From Streptomyces albogriseolus (GTDB lineage: Bacteria; Actinomycetota; Actinomycetes; Streptomycetales; Streptomycetaceae), in the NCBI GenBank assembly GCA_014650475.1, contig BMVA01000005.1, forward strand, positions 304,079-368,078: a stretch of 64,000 bases of DNA, given 5' to 3'. Below are positions 9,196 to 17,874 of the stretch, piece after piece; positions within the stretch are counted from its first letter, which is position 1, and each line of letters opens with the position of its first letter. The translations under genes were made by a program, and so were the position numbers. The notes under the pieces are model-generated. The model was not told the origin of the DNA, did not search any database, and saw only the letters and a program-made list of their open reading frames with translations.

Positions 9196-9512
9196 GAGGT
9201 CCTCTTCCACGGCGGGTGACTGCGGGCATGCGGCCACCCGGGCAGCCCGGTGCCCCTGCCGTGGATTGCCGACGCCCGATGCGATATTTGCGGCACGTCG
9301 TTCATTTCTTGCGGCTCTCGCTTTGAAGTTTCCGGCTTGGGCCTCACTTGTCAATGGCGGGGACACAGCGTCCGGGAGGGAACGGGGGCACCTCACGCAC
9401 CACGGGCGTCAACCGCGCACCTCTCCGGGAGGACGCGAAGGAGAAACGGTCAACCCCGCCCGGCCGTACCATGACTGGCCACCGGCAGACCCCAGGACGA
9501 AAGGACACCCAT
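9196..9512. other. Divergent intergenic region between glucanase and H1-like gene
   Basis: 317 bp, more AT-rich than its surroundings around 9280-9355. It must contain promoters for both genes. A candidate glucanase promoter is listed separately; no small gene with a convincing ribosome site was seen. Confidence 0.4.
9326..9354 (-). promoter_or_regulatory. Candidate sigma70-type promoter for the glucanase gene
   Basis: On the minus strand TTGACA (9349-9354) is followed after exactly 17 bases by AAACTT (9326-9331). The -35 matches the consensus perfectly; the -10 is poor. It lies about 130 bp upstream of the start codon. Confidence 0.35.
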
Positions 9513-10376
9513 ATGTCCGACCACTCGACCGTCGCCACCGATCTCACGTCGCAGTACGTCGCCCAGGTCGCGAACGACCTCGAGCGCAACGCCAAGGAGC
9601 AGGAACGGGTCGGCGCCGAGATCGACGGACTGCGGCAGCAGTTGGCCGCGCTTCAGCGGGACCACGCCCTGCTGGTGAAGATGCAGCAGGCACTGGACCT
9701 GGCGGCGGACACCTCCGAAGGGACCGCGGACGCCTCCGGGGACACCGCGGTCGCCGAACCCGCCGCGGCCACCGAGCCCTCGGAGAAGGACGGCGCCGCC
9801 GAGCCGGCCGAGGAGACCGCCGTGTCCGGTCACGCGACCGTGCCCGCGCCGCGCAGCCGCGGTGGCGTCAAGTCCGGTGCGGCGAAGCCGAAACGGGAGC
9901 GGAAGAAGGTGACGGCGGGCGGTGCGGGCAAGGCCGCGGGTGCGGCCAGGACCGGCGGTGCGGCCAGAACCACGGGCGCGGCGAAGCCCGCCGGACCGGC
10001 GAAGTCCGCCGGCGCCAGGTCCGCGCGCAAGCCCGCCACCCCGAAGCCCACGGGGAAGGCGGCGGCGGTGAAGACGGCGCGCAAGGCGCCGGCGAAGGCC
10101 GCGGAGTCCGCCCAGGGCGACGCGCCGAAGCTGGTCGACCTGGTCCGCCGGCATCTGGACGAGCAGAAGGAGCCGCGCTCGGCGGCGGAGGTCGCCACGG
10201 CACTGGGCCAGGCGCATCCCGGACGCACCATCAAGGTCACGGTGATCCGCTCCACCCTGGAGGGTCTGGTCGCGCGCAACCAGGCCCAGCGCAGCAAGCA
10301 GGGCACCTCGGTGTTCTACACCGCGCCCGACGGCTCCACGCCGGCCCCGGAACGCGCGGCGGACGCACAGTCCTGA
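9513..10376 (+). CDS. Histone-H1-like protein: coiled coil, Lys/Ala/Pro-rich linker, C-terminal winged-helix-like domain
   Basis: 287 aa from ATG 9513, preceded by AAAGGA. Residues ~15-65 are heptad-rich and probably a coiled coil. An acidic Ala/Glu region follows to ~110, then a long basic AKPA/KAAG-type tract (~115-205) resembling histone H1 tails. The last ~80 residues (VDLVRRHLDEQ..., TIKVTVIRSTLEGLVARN) look like a small winged helix of the kind used for DNA binding. Likely a nucleoid-associated protein that oligomerises through its N-terminus. Streptomyces encode several such basic-tailed proteins; I cannot assign it to a named one. Monocistronic. Confidence 0.7.
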   Translation: MSDHSTVATDLTSQYVAQVANDLERNAKEQERVGAEIDGLRQQLAALQRDHALLVKMQQALDLAADTSEGTADASGDTAVAEPAAATEPSEKDGAAEPAEETAVSGHATVPAPRSRGGVKSGAAKPKRERKKVTAGGAGKAAGAARTGGAARTTGAAKPAGPAKSAGARSARKPATPKPTGKAAAVKTARKAPAKAAESAQGDAPKLVDLVRRHLDEQKEPRSAAEVATALGQAHPGRTIKVTVIRSTLEGLVARNQAQRSKQGTSVFYTAPDGSTPAPERAADAQS

Positions 10377-10392
10377 GGCCGGCCGGGCGCGT

Positions 10393-12291
10393 TCACGGGC
10401 GCGTGTGGCACACCTCCACCGGCCCGAACGCGACGCGGGTGCGGGAGCCGTCCTCCGCCCAGGTCACCTCCACGGTCCCGTCGTCCACGCGCACGTCGGT
10501 CACCGCCCGCTCCAAAGACGGGGCGTCAGGACCGGCGGTGAGACACGCCAGGGCGAGATGGACGGTGGTGCCCCCGCAACCGCCGGTGAGGCGGGGCACG
10601 CGGGCCCAGGAGGTCCAGGCGGTGCCCTGCGGCGCGGGGACCGCCTCCGGGACCGGGTCGTCCCAGCCGTACAGGCCGTGCAGGGCGGAGACCACCGGCT
10701 CCTCCGGGCCGGTGGCCCAGCCGGTGAGGGTGACCCGCGATCCGGGCGGCGCTCCCACCACGCGGTGCACCCGCAGCTCCAGGCCGCCGTGCACGACGGT
10801 GACGCTCTCGACCGTCAGCCCCGGCACCATCGGCGGGCCCGCGACGAAGACGGGCCGGTGCCAGGAGGCGGCCCAGCCCCAGCCGTCGCCGTGCCCCGCG
10901 CCCAGGGGGTGGACCCGCCGGCGCACACTGGGCCGCCCGGCCGCCTCCACCGACAGGTGGTTGTCGGCGACGTTCGCCGGAGCGGTGGGCCCGGTGCGGG
11001 TGGAGTACGCCAGGCGGCCGTAGTGCGGGTCGTCGTCGGCCGCGGACTCGCCCTCGTGCGGCCGCACATGGTCGCTGCCGTGGTTGTGCAGCCGTACGGT
11101 GCCGTCGGCGCGGGTGGCCTGGAGGAGCAGGCCGGGTCCGGGCAGGGACAGCACCCGGTCGGCCTCCTCCACCGGGGCGGGTTCCTCGGTGTCGGTCCAC
11201 AGGGCGTGGCCGGCGGGGGCGAGCAGCGCGACGAACGCCTTCGACGCCCAGTACGGCGACGCGGGACCGGAGTACTCCTGGAGGCTCGCCTCGTGCGGGC
11301 CGTACCAGCCGAGGGACAGCAGCCCGTCGGAGGTGAGCGCGCCCCGGTCCAGGAAGTGGCGCAGGCTGCCGCTGGCGATGCGGCGGGAGGCGCCCGGCGT
11401 CAGCGGGGTGTGGCCGGTGACCGCGCCCAGCGACACGGCGGCGGAGGCGGCGAAGCGGTACGTCAGGGAGCGGCCGTGGTGGAGCGGGGCGCCGTCCGCG
11501 CCGAACATCAGGGAGAAGCCGTCGAGGTGGGCGCGGAGGCGTCCGCCGTGGTGGGCGAGGGCGTCGGCGTCGTCGGCGAGGTGGGCGTCGAGGACCGGGT
11601 ACAGGTGCAGGGCCCAGCCGTTGTAGTGGTCGAAGGCGCGTCCGTCGCCGTCGGCGTACCAGCCGTCGCCGCGGTACCAGCTCTCCAGCAGGTCCAGCGC
11701 CCGCTCCCGGGCGGCGGCCGTCTCGGCGTCGCCCCGGCCGGCGGACTCCAGGAAACCGGCGACGGTGTACGGGAAGAGGTACCAGTTGTTGGGCGCGGGG
11801 GTGTGCCGCAGCGCGCCCCGCAGCCACTCCTCGGCGCGGTCCTGCACCTCGGTGCCGAGCCTGTCCCACAGCCAGGGCGCGGTGAGCCGCAGGCCGAGCG
11901 CGACGGACGCGGACTCGACCATGGGCTGGCCCTGGACGTCGAAGTCGAGGATCAGGGGCCAGGACTCGGTGTCGTCGCGGCCGGGGGTGCGGGTGCCGGC
12001 GGCGAGTCCGTCGGCGTACCGCTCCAGCAGGTGGCCGGGGTCGTCGCCGCCGGCGCCCGCGACGCGGAAGGCGGCGGCGAGGAACGTCCGGGCGTAGCCC
12101 TCCAGTCCGTCGGAGCGCACCCCCGACCGGGAGGGGCGGCCGGGCAGGTGGAGCAGGGCGCTGCCGGGGGTGGCCCAGCGCCAGGCGGCCGTGAGCAGTC
12201 CGTCCGCCACCGCCTCCCAGTGGGCCCGGGTGTAGCCGGTGCCGGGACTGATGTCGTGGTCGTCGGCGGGCAGTTCGAACGGGACGCTCAT
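10393..12291 (-). CDS. DUF2264-family protein, probable carbohydrate-active enzyme
   Basis: 632 aa, cytoplasmic (no signal peptide). The many short aromatic-rich helices (NNWYLFPYTVAGFLE, YNGWALHLYPVLDAHL) and the LHHGRSLTYRFAA region fit the DUF2264 family, thought to have an alpha/alpha-barrel followed by a beta-rich domain like heparinase- or glucuronidase-type enzymes. Biochemical activity is uncertain. Its ATG overlaps the stop of the upstream dehydrogenase (ATGA), so it is the last, translationally coupled gene of the sugar-uptake operon. It may hydrolyse or eliminate an imported oligosaccharide, possibly a uronide; the substrate is an inference. Confidence 0.72.
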   Translation of the reverse strand: MSVPFELPADDHDISPGTGYTRAHWEAVADGLLTAAWRWATPGSALLHLPGRPSRSGVRSDGLEGYARTFLAAAFRVAGAGGDDPGHLLERYADGLAAGTRTPGRDDTESWPLILDFDVQGQPMVESASVALGLRLTAPWLWDRLGTEVQDRAEEWLRGALRHTPAPNNWYLFPYTVAGFLESAGRGDAETAAARERALDLLESWYRGDGWYADGDGRAFDHYNGWALHLYPVLDAHLADDADALAHHGGRLRAHLDGFSLMFGADGAPLHHGRSLTYRFAASAAVSLGAVTGHTPLTPGASRRIASGSLRHFLDRGALTSDGLLSLGWYGPHEASLQEYSGPASPYWASKAFVALLAPAGHALWTDTEEPAPVEEADRVLSLPGPGLLLQATRADGTVRLHNHGSDHVRPHEGESAADDDPHYGRLAYSTRTGPTAPANVADNHLSVEAAGRPSVRRRVHPLGAGHGDGWGWAASWHRPVFVAGPPMVPGLTVESVTVVHGGLELRVHRVVGAPPGSRVTLTGWATGPEEPVVSALHGLYGWDDPVPEAVPAPQGTAWTSWARVPRLTGGCGGTTVHLALACLTAGPDAPSLERAVTDVRVDDGTVEVTWAEDGSRTRVAFGPVEVCHTRP

Positions 12292-13310
12292 GCGAGGAAG
12301 GCCAGCCTTTCGCGTCGGACGGGGTGCAGGAAGCCCTCTCCGGAGGCCCAGCGGGCGACCTCGGAGAGGGCGGTGTCGGCGAGCCGGCGCCATTCGTTGC
12401 CCTGCGAGCCGGCGAGGTGCGGGGTGATGAGCACGTGGTCGCAGTCCCACAACGGGTGGTCGGGCGGGAGGACTTCGGGGTCGGTCACGTCGAGCACGGC
12501 GCGGATGCGGCCGGCGAGGGCGGCGTCGGTGAGCGCGTCCTGGTCGAGGACCGCGCCGCGGGCGGTGTTGACGAGCACGGCTCCGGGCCGCATGGAGCCG
12601 ATCAGTTCGCGGGAGACCAGTCCGCGGGTCTCGGGCAGCAGCGGGGTGTGCACGCTGACGGTGTCGCTCAGCCGGAACAGCTCTGTGAGTCCGACCGCGC
12701 GCACACCGAGCCGGGCCGCCTCGGCGTCGTCGACGTAGGGGTCGTGCAGCAGCACGTCGAGGTCGTGCGGGCGCAGCAGGTCGATCACCCGGCGGCCGAT
12801 GAGGGACGCGGAGAGGATGCCGACGGTGCGGCGGTGGTTGCCGACCGTGCGGGGGGTGTGCAGCCAGTCGGCGCGGGTGCGGGCGGCGCGGTAGGCGCGG
12901 GCGCTTTCCAGGACCCGTTTGCCGGTGAGGAGGATCATCGCGAGGGTGTACTCGGCGACGGGGACGGCGTTGGCCGCGGCGGCGGAGGACACCTCGACGC
13001 CGCGGTCCCAGCAGGCGTCGGTGACATGGCCGCGGACGCTGCCGGCGGTGTGGACGACGGCCCGCAGCCGGGGCGCCGCCCGCAGCACGTCGTCGTCCAG
13101 GGGCGGGCAGCCCCAGCCGGTGACGAGCAGCTCGCGGTCGGCGAGCACGGCGCGGGCGGCGGGGGTGGTGAAGTCCTCCAGCACCGTCGGGGCGAGGTCG
13201 CACAGGGCGTCGAGGGCGGCGCGCGACTCGGGGTCGAGGACGGCGGAGGCGACGTCGTGGGACATGGCGAGGGCGGCGCGGGGACGGGGGCCGGGCGTGG
13301 GCTCGGTCAT
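12288..13310 (-). CDS. D-isomer-specific 2-hydroxyacid dehydrogenase
   Basis: 340 aa from ATG 13310, with AAGGAG 12 bases upstream; a TTG at 13322 is in frame but abuts the ribosome site. A Rossmann domain lies in the middle (TVGILSASLIGRRVIDLL, a diverged GxGxxG with Ser-Ala-Ser in place of the usual Gly-rich loop), followed by NTARGAVLDQDAL and the catalytic His in LITPHLAG. It should oxidise or reduce a 2-hydroxy acid with NAD(H), perhaps a sugar acid released by the DUF2264 enzyme. It lies between the permease and DUF2264 genes in the operon. Confidence 0.82.
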   Translation of the reverse strand: MTEPTPGPRPRAALAMSHDVASAVLDPESRAALDALCDLAPTVLEDFTTPAARAVLADRELLVTGWGCPPLDDDVLRAAPRLRAVVHTAGSVRGHVTDACWDRGVEVSSAAAANAVPVAEYTLAMILLTGKRVLESARAYRAARTRADWLHTPRTVGNHRRTVGILSASLIGRRVIDLLRPHDLDVLLHDPYVDDAEAARLGVRAVGLTELFRLSDTVSVHTPLLPETRGLVSRELIGSMRPGAVLVNTARGAVLDQDALTDAALAGRIRAVLDVTDPEVLPPDHPLWDCDHVLITPHLAGSQGNEWRRLADTALSEVARWASGEGFLHPVRRERLAFLA

Positions 13311-13338
13311 GTGGTGCGGCAACTCCTTGCGTGGGCGT

Positions 13339-14202
13339 TCACTTCACGGCGCCGGCGGTCAGACCGCTGCGCCAGAAGCGCTGGAGCAGGACGAAGGCGA
13401 GGATCAGCGGCACCACGGCGAGCAGCGATCCCATGACGACCACGGGGTAGTACTCGGGTGAGACCGACGCGGAGCTGTTCCACGCGTACAGGCCGAGGCT
13501 GACCGGGTACAGGTCCTGGTCGGAGAGCATCACCATGGGCAGGAAGAAGTTGTTCCAGATGGCGGTGAGCTGGAAGAGGAAGACGGTCACCAGTCCGGGG
13601 CCGAGCATCCGCAGCGCGACCCGCGCGTACAGGGTGAGTTCGCCGGCGCCGTCGATGCGGGCGGCCTCCAGCACCTCGTCGGGGACGTAGCCCCGGCTGA
13701 AGACACGGCCGAGGTAGACGCCGAACGGGTTGAACAGGACGGGGACGAACACCGCCCAGAAGGTGTTGACCAGCCCGGCCTCGGAGGCCATCAGGTACAG
13801 CGGCAGGGCGAGCACGGTCTGCGGCACCATGACGGCGGCGAGGACCAGGCCGAACAGCTTCTCCTTGTGCCGGAAGCGGTACTTGTCGAAGGCGTAGCCG
13901 CAGGCGACGCTCACCAGCGCGCCGACCGCGGCGCCGAGCACCGCGTACAGCAGGCTGTTGACGTACCAGCGTCCGTACAGGCCGCCGTCCATGGCGAACA
14001 GGTCGGAGAGGTTCTGCCCGAAGGAGAAGTCGGTCAGGGAGAGCAGGGCGCTGCCGAACAGGGCGTCGCGGTTCTTGGCCGCGGCGAGCACCAGCCACAG
14101 CACGGGCAGCAGGGTGTAGAGCACGGAGATCGCGACGACGGCGTTGACGGTGGCCCGGCCCAGCAGGCGGGGGCGCACCAGGGTGGAGCCGGTGGCGCTC
14201 AT
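13339..14202 (-). CDS. Carbohydrate ABC transporter permease, MalG type
   Basis: 287 aa with six predicted membrane helices. The EAA loop, which docks the ATPase, is visible as VLEAARIDGAGELTLYARVAL near residues 195-215. The start (ATG 14202) overlaps the stop of the partner permease (ATGA). There is no ATP-binding subunit in the operon, as usual for Streptomyces sugar importers that share MsiK. Confidence 0.88.
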   Translation of the reverse strand: MSATGSTLVRPRLLGRATVNAVVAISVLYTLLPVLWLVLAAAKNRDALFGSALLSLTDFSFGQNLSDLFAMDGGLYGRWYVNSLLYAVLGAAVGALVSVACGYAFDKYRFRHKEKLFGLVLAAVMVPQTVLALPLYLMASEAGLVNTFWAVFVPVLFNPFGVYLGRVFSRGYVPDEVLEAARIDGAGELTLYARVALRMLGPGLVTVFLFQLTAIWNNFFLPMVMLSDQDLYPVSLGLYAWNSSASVSPEYYPVVVMGSLLAVVPLILAFVLLQRFWRSGLTAGAVK

Positions 14203-15185
14203 CGGGCCTCCTCGGCGGTGGAGTTGCGGCTGGTGAGGCGGGTGACGCCGTAGGACAGGGCGACGGTGCACAGCAGCAGGACGACCGAGGCGGCCGCGGC
14301 GAGGCTGTAGTTGTTGCGGGTGAAGGCCGCGTCGTAGATGTACATGCTGGGCGAGAAGCGGGAGTTGATCACCGGGGAGGACTGGCTGAGCAGCATCGGC
14401 TCGGTGAACAGCTGCAGTGCCCAGATGAGGGTGAACAGGGCGACCATCACGATGGAGGCCCGCACCAGCGGCGTCTTCACCTGGAGCGCGGTGCGCACGG
14501 GTCCCGCCCCGTCGACCACGGCGGCCTCGGTCACCTCGCGGGGCACGGCCTGGAGGGCGGCGTAGAAGACCACCATGTTGTAGCCGAGGTTGCTCCACAG
14601 GGCGATGTTGACGATGGACGGCAGGACGGTGTGCACGCCGAGGAAGTCGATCGTGATGTCGGCGCGTGCGAACAGGTCGACGACCGGGCTGATGCCGGGC
14701 GTGTAGAGGTACAGCCAGATCAGGGCGGCGATGATGCCGGGGACGGCGTGCGGCAGGAACAGCCCGAGCTGGGCGAAGGAGCGCAGGCGCACCACGCCGG
14801 AGTCGAGCAGCAGGGCGAGCAGGAGCGCGCCGGCCACCATGAGCGGGATGTAGATCAGGCAGTACAGGGCGACGGTGCCGAGTCCGCCGAGGAAGGTGGG
14901 ATCGGTGAGGACGGCGGCGTAGCTGCGCAGTCCGACGAAGACGGTGCGTTCGGGACCGAAGCCGAGCCCTGGCTGGTCGTCGCTGTAGAAGCTGAGGTAG
15001 GCGGCGGTGCCGACGGGGATCAGGAAGACGGTGGTCAGCAGCAGGAAGAAGGGGGCCATCAGCACGCCGGCGGCGCCCAGCCTGCGGCGCCGGGCGGTGC
15101 GGCGGGCGCGGGCGGAGGGGGCGGCGGTGCGCGGGGCGGGGACCCGCACGGTGTGCTCGGTCGTCGCGGTCATGAGGGGTGTCAC
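14199..15185 (-). CDS. Carbohydrate ABC transporter permease, MalF type
   Basis: 328 aa from GTG 15185 (AAAGG close upstream); ATG 15173 is the alternative. A basic, Arg-rich N-terminal tail of ~40 residues precedes six membrane helices. The EAA motif appears as VTEAAVVDGAGPVRTALQVKTPL near residues 220-242. It pairs with the MalG-type permease just downstream and the lipoprotein binding protein just upstream (16 bp gap). Confidence 0.87.
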   Translation of the reverse strand: MTPLMTATTEHTVRVPAPRTAAPSARARRTARRRRLGAAGVLMAPFFLLLTTVFLIPVGTAAYLSFYSDDQPGLGFGPERTVFVGLRSYAAVLTDPTFLGGLGTVALYCLIYIPLMVAGALLLALLLDSGVVRLRSFAQLGLFLPHAVPGIIAALIWLYLYTPGISPVVDLFARADITIDFLGVHTVLPSIVNIALWSNLGYNMVVFYAALQAVPREVTEAAVVDGAGPVRTALQVKTPLVRASIVMVALFTLIWALQLFTEPMLLSQSSPVINSRFSPSMYIYDAAFTRNNYSLAAAASVVLLLCTVALSYGVTRLTSRNSTAEEAR

Positions 15186-15201
15186 CTGCCTTTCGGGCGG
15201 C

Positions 15202-16548
15202 TCAGGTGCTGTGCTGGGTGGTCGACAGGCCGAGGGCCCCGAGGTCGGGCATGGTGCCGTCCTGGGCGGCGCGCACCGCGTCGAGGAGTGTGCCGCGGCC
15301 CGCGGGGACCCGTGCGAAGGAGTCCTGCATGACCCGGCCGGTGGCGGTCATCCGCGGGCCCCAGACCCAGCCGTCGCGGATCTTCTCCGCCTCCTGCTCG
15401 AAGAGGGTGTAGATGTCCTGGCCGCCGTAGTAGGAGCGGTCGAAGGCGTCCCGGCCGACGGCGACGAGGGCGGAGGCCGCCGGGTACTGGCTGCTGGTGC
15501 CGCTGGACAGGCGGGCGCGCAGGGCGTCGGGGCGGGAGACCTGCCAGGCGATGAACTCCATCGCGGCCTCGGGGTTCTCGCTGTCCTTGGTGACGGCGAA
15601 GGTGGAGCCGCCGTGGGTGCCGACGGCGGGGCGGGCGGTGTCCCACTGGGGCAGCGGGGCGATGCGCCACTGGCCCTTCTGGGCGGGGCGGGCGTTCATC
15701 TGCGCGCCGGCGTCCCAGGCGCCGCTGAGCCGGGTGAGGACGAGTCCGCCGCCGATCTGGGCGTCGGACTGTCTGCTCTCGACGGCGTTCATGAACACGT
15801 CGTCCCGGTCGACGAGGTCCTGCCAGTACGCGGCGACGCGGCGGGTGGGAGCGTCGGCGAGGGAGACGTTCCAGGCGCCGTCGCGGGTGTCGAACCACTG
15901 GGCGCCCGCCTGCCAGGAGTAGGCGGCGAACTGGGTGGCGCCGTCGGTGGGGAACAGCACGAGCCGCCGTTCGGGCGCCTTGCGCCGTACGACGCGGGCG
16001 AGGTCGGCGAACTCGTCCCAGGTGCGCGGCACATGGAGGCCGTAACGGTCGAACAGGTCGGCGCGGTAGTGCATCACCATCGGTTCGACGTCGAGGGGGA
16101 CGCTGAACACCCGCCCCTGGAAGGTGGTCAGGCCGAACGCCTGCGGCAGCAGTCTCGCCCGCAGCCGGTCGTCGACCAGGTCGGTGATGTCGAGGGCGAC
16201 GCCGTCGATGGCGAACCCCGGCACCTGCGGGTACTCGATCGTGGCGACGTCGGGGGCGTTGCCCGCGCGGGCCGCGTTGCTGAGTTTGGCGTAACCGCCC
16301 TGGCCCCCGGAGGGGATCTGCTGGAAGTCGACCTGGATGCGGTCGTGGGTGCGGTTGAAGGCGTCGACCACTTCCTGGCTGCCGCGCAGGGCGGACCAGA
16401 AGGTGATGCGTACGGGCTTCTTCGCACCGGTGGTGCTGCTGCCTGATGGGGCGTCGTCCGCGCCCCCGCTGCAGGCGCCGAGGGCTCCTGCAAGCGGCGC
16501 GGCGGCCATCGCGGCGAGCACGGATCGACGGCGGTGTCGACCGGGCAT
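15202..16548 (-). CDS. Sugar-binding lipoprotein of ABC transporter
   Basis: 448 aa from ATG 16548, with GGGAGG just upstream. The N-terminus RHRRRSVLAAMAAAPLAGALGAC has a signal segment and lipobox LGAC at residues 23-26; the RR pair may allow Tat export. The body is a typical family-1 extracellular solute-binding protein (ITFWSALRGSQEVVDAFN, NAARAGNAPDVATIEY). It captures an oligo- or monosaccharide for the two permeases. Substrate unknown. First gene of the transport operon; repeated AAACGNTC sites lie just upstream. Confidence 0.86.
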   Translation of the reverse strand: MPGRHRRRSVLAAMAAAPLAGALGACSGGADDAPSGSSTTGAKKPVRITFWSALRGSQEVVDAFNRTHDRIQVDFQQIPSGGQGGYAKLSNAARAGNAPDVATIEYPQVPGFAIDGVALDITDLVDDRLRARLLPQAFGLTTFQGRVFSVPLDVEPMVMHYRADLFDRYGLHVPRTWDEFADLARVVRRKAPERRLVLFPTDGATQFAAYSWQAGAQWFDTRDGAWNVSLADAPTRRVAAYWQDLVDRDDVFMNAVESRQSDAQIGGGLVLTRLSGAWDAGAQMNARPAQKGQWRIAPLPQWDTARPAVGTHGGSTFAVTKDSENPEAAMEFIAWQVSRPDALRARLSSGTSSQYPAASALVAVGRDAFDRSYYGGQDIYTLFEQEAEKIRDGWVWGPRMTATGRVMQDSFARVPAGRGTLLDAVRAAQDGTMPDLGALGLSTTQHST

Positions 16549-16622
16549 GGCGCCTCCCGCGGCTCCTGGCGTGTCGGGGACACGGCTGTTCGGGACACGG
16601 GAATCGTCGGGGCTCGACCGCC

Positions 16623-16672
16623 AAACGGTCAATAGATCGATCAGAAGAAAATGAAACGTTCAAACGCTCATT
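16623..16672 (-). promoter_or_regulatory. Operator region with three AAACGNTC half-sites
   Basis: Three copies on the plus strand: AAACGGTC (16623-16630), AAACGTTC (16654-16661) and AAACGCTC (16662-16669), the last two tandem. The 18-bp block 16655-16672 matches a block upstream of the regulator gene (17793-17810, opposite strand) at 14 of 18 positions. Likely binding sites for the adjacent DeoR/LacI hybrid. Confidence 0.55.
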
Positions 16673-16686
16673 GTGAGGGGTGGTGA

Positions 16687-17772
16687 TCAGAGCGGTCGCG
16701 TGGAGCCGCGCACGGACAGGGAGGGCAGCAGCTCCACCCGGCGCACGGGGGCGTGCCCGCCCGCCTCGGAGTCCAGCCGTTCGAGCAGCAGTTCGGCGGC
16801 GGCCCGTCCGACGTCCGCCTTGGGCGGGGCGACGGCGGTGAGCGGGGTCGTCCCCAGTCCGGCCACCACGTCGTCGTAGGCCACGACCGAGCAGTCCTCC
16901 GGCACCCGCACGCCGTGGTCCGCGAGCCGCTGCACCAGCATCAGGGCGTCGACGTCGCCGTGCAGCACCGCCGCAGTGGCCCCCGTCCTTCTCAGCACCT
17001 CGTGCAGTTCGGCGGTCTCCTCCGGGGCGTACGGGCCCTCCTGGCCGGCCTCGGGCGCGCTCAGCGTCCACGCCCACGCCTCGACGAGCGGGTGCGCCTC
17101 GGCGATCCGCGCGCACGCCGACCGCAGGGTGCGCGCGGTGGGACTGTCGTCGCGGGTGGCGAACACGATCCGCCGGTGGCCGAGGCCGACCAGGTGCTCC
17201 ACGGCCAGGTGGGTGCCGTAGGCGTGGTCGGAGCAGACGGAGTCCATGGCGTGCAGCGCGGTGCCCGCCCCGGGGCGCCGCTCCATCAGCACGGCGGGCA
17301 CCTCCAGCGCGGCGAGCCAGGGGCGGTCGGCCTCCTCGTCGGCGAGGGTGCGCCAGCGCGGGGCGAGCAGCAGCCCGGCGGCGCCGTCCTCCAGCGCCCG
17401 TTCCACCAGAGGCCGTTCGGCGCCCGCGACCTGGGGCGCGATGTGCAGCGCGATGCGCTTGCCGGACGCCTCCAGCACCGAGCGGGCGCCGTGCAGGGAC
17501 TCGTACAGGTAGGTGTGGCGCTCCGGCACGACGACGGCCACGGTGCCGCCGTCCGGCGGGTGCGGCGCGGGGATGTCGCGGGCGGCGAGGGTGGAGCGCA
17601 CGACCCCGTGCCCGCGGCGCAGCCGGCCCTCCTGCGCCAGCTCCTCCACGTCCCGCCGCACGGTCACCACGGACACCTCGAGTTCGGCGGCGAGATCACT
17701 CACCCGCGCGGAACCCCGGGACTCCACGGCGGCGAGGATCCGCTGCCTCCTGACCTCGACCGGCTCGCGCAT
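16687..17772 (-). CDS. Sugar-responsive repressor: DeoR-type HTH fused to LacI-type effector domain
   Basis: 361 aa, ATG with GGGAGGGG upstream. Residues 1-60 form a DeoR-like winged helix (RRQRILAAVESRGSARVSDL..., SVVTVRRDVEELAQEGRLRRGHG). From ~75 a LacI/periplasmic-binding-like effector domain runs to the end (VAVVVPERHTYLYES, HAYGTHLAVEHLVGLGHRRIVF, CSVVAYDDV). It is transcribed in the same direction as the operon it precedes and probably represses both it and itself, releasing DNA when the imported sugar binds. Confidence 0.85.
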   Translation of the reverse strand: MREPVEVRRQRILAAVESRGSARVSDLAAELEVSVVTVRRDVEELAQEGRLRRGHGVVRSTLAARDIPAPHPPDGGTVAVVVPERHTYLYESLHGARSVLEASGKRIALHIAPQVAGAERPLVERALEDGAAGLLLAPRWRTLADEEADRPWLAALEVPAVLMERRPGAGTALHAMDSVCSDHAYGTHLAVEHLVGLGHRRIVFATRDDSPTARTLRSACARIAEAHPLVEAWAWTLSAPEAGQEGPYAPEETAELHEVLRRTGATAAVLHGDVDALMLVQRLADHGVRVPEDCSVVAYDDVVAGLGTTPLTAVAPPKADVGRAAAELLLERLDSEAGGHAPVRRVELLPSLSVRGSTRPL

Positions 17773-17792
17773 GAGGCCCCTCCCCGCGACGG

Positions 17793-17828
17793 AATGTTCG
17801 TTTGAGCGATACGGGCATCATAACGATC
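17793..17828 (-). promoter_or_regulatory. Probable autoregulatory operator of the DeoR/LacI hybrid
   Basis: Minus-strand ATCGCTCAAACGAACATT (17793-17810) is 14/18 identical to the block upstream of the binding-protein gene. A further half-site-like TAACGATC lies at 17821-17828. The first site is 21-38 bp upstream of the regulator start, positioned to block transcription. Confidence 0.5.
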
Positions 17829-17874
17829 GCTCTTGCCGGCGTCTGCGGATGCCGTCCCGCTCACGCGGAGGGGT

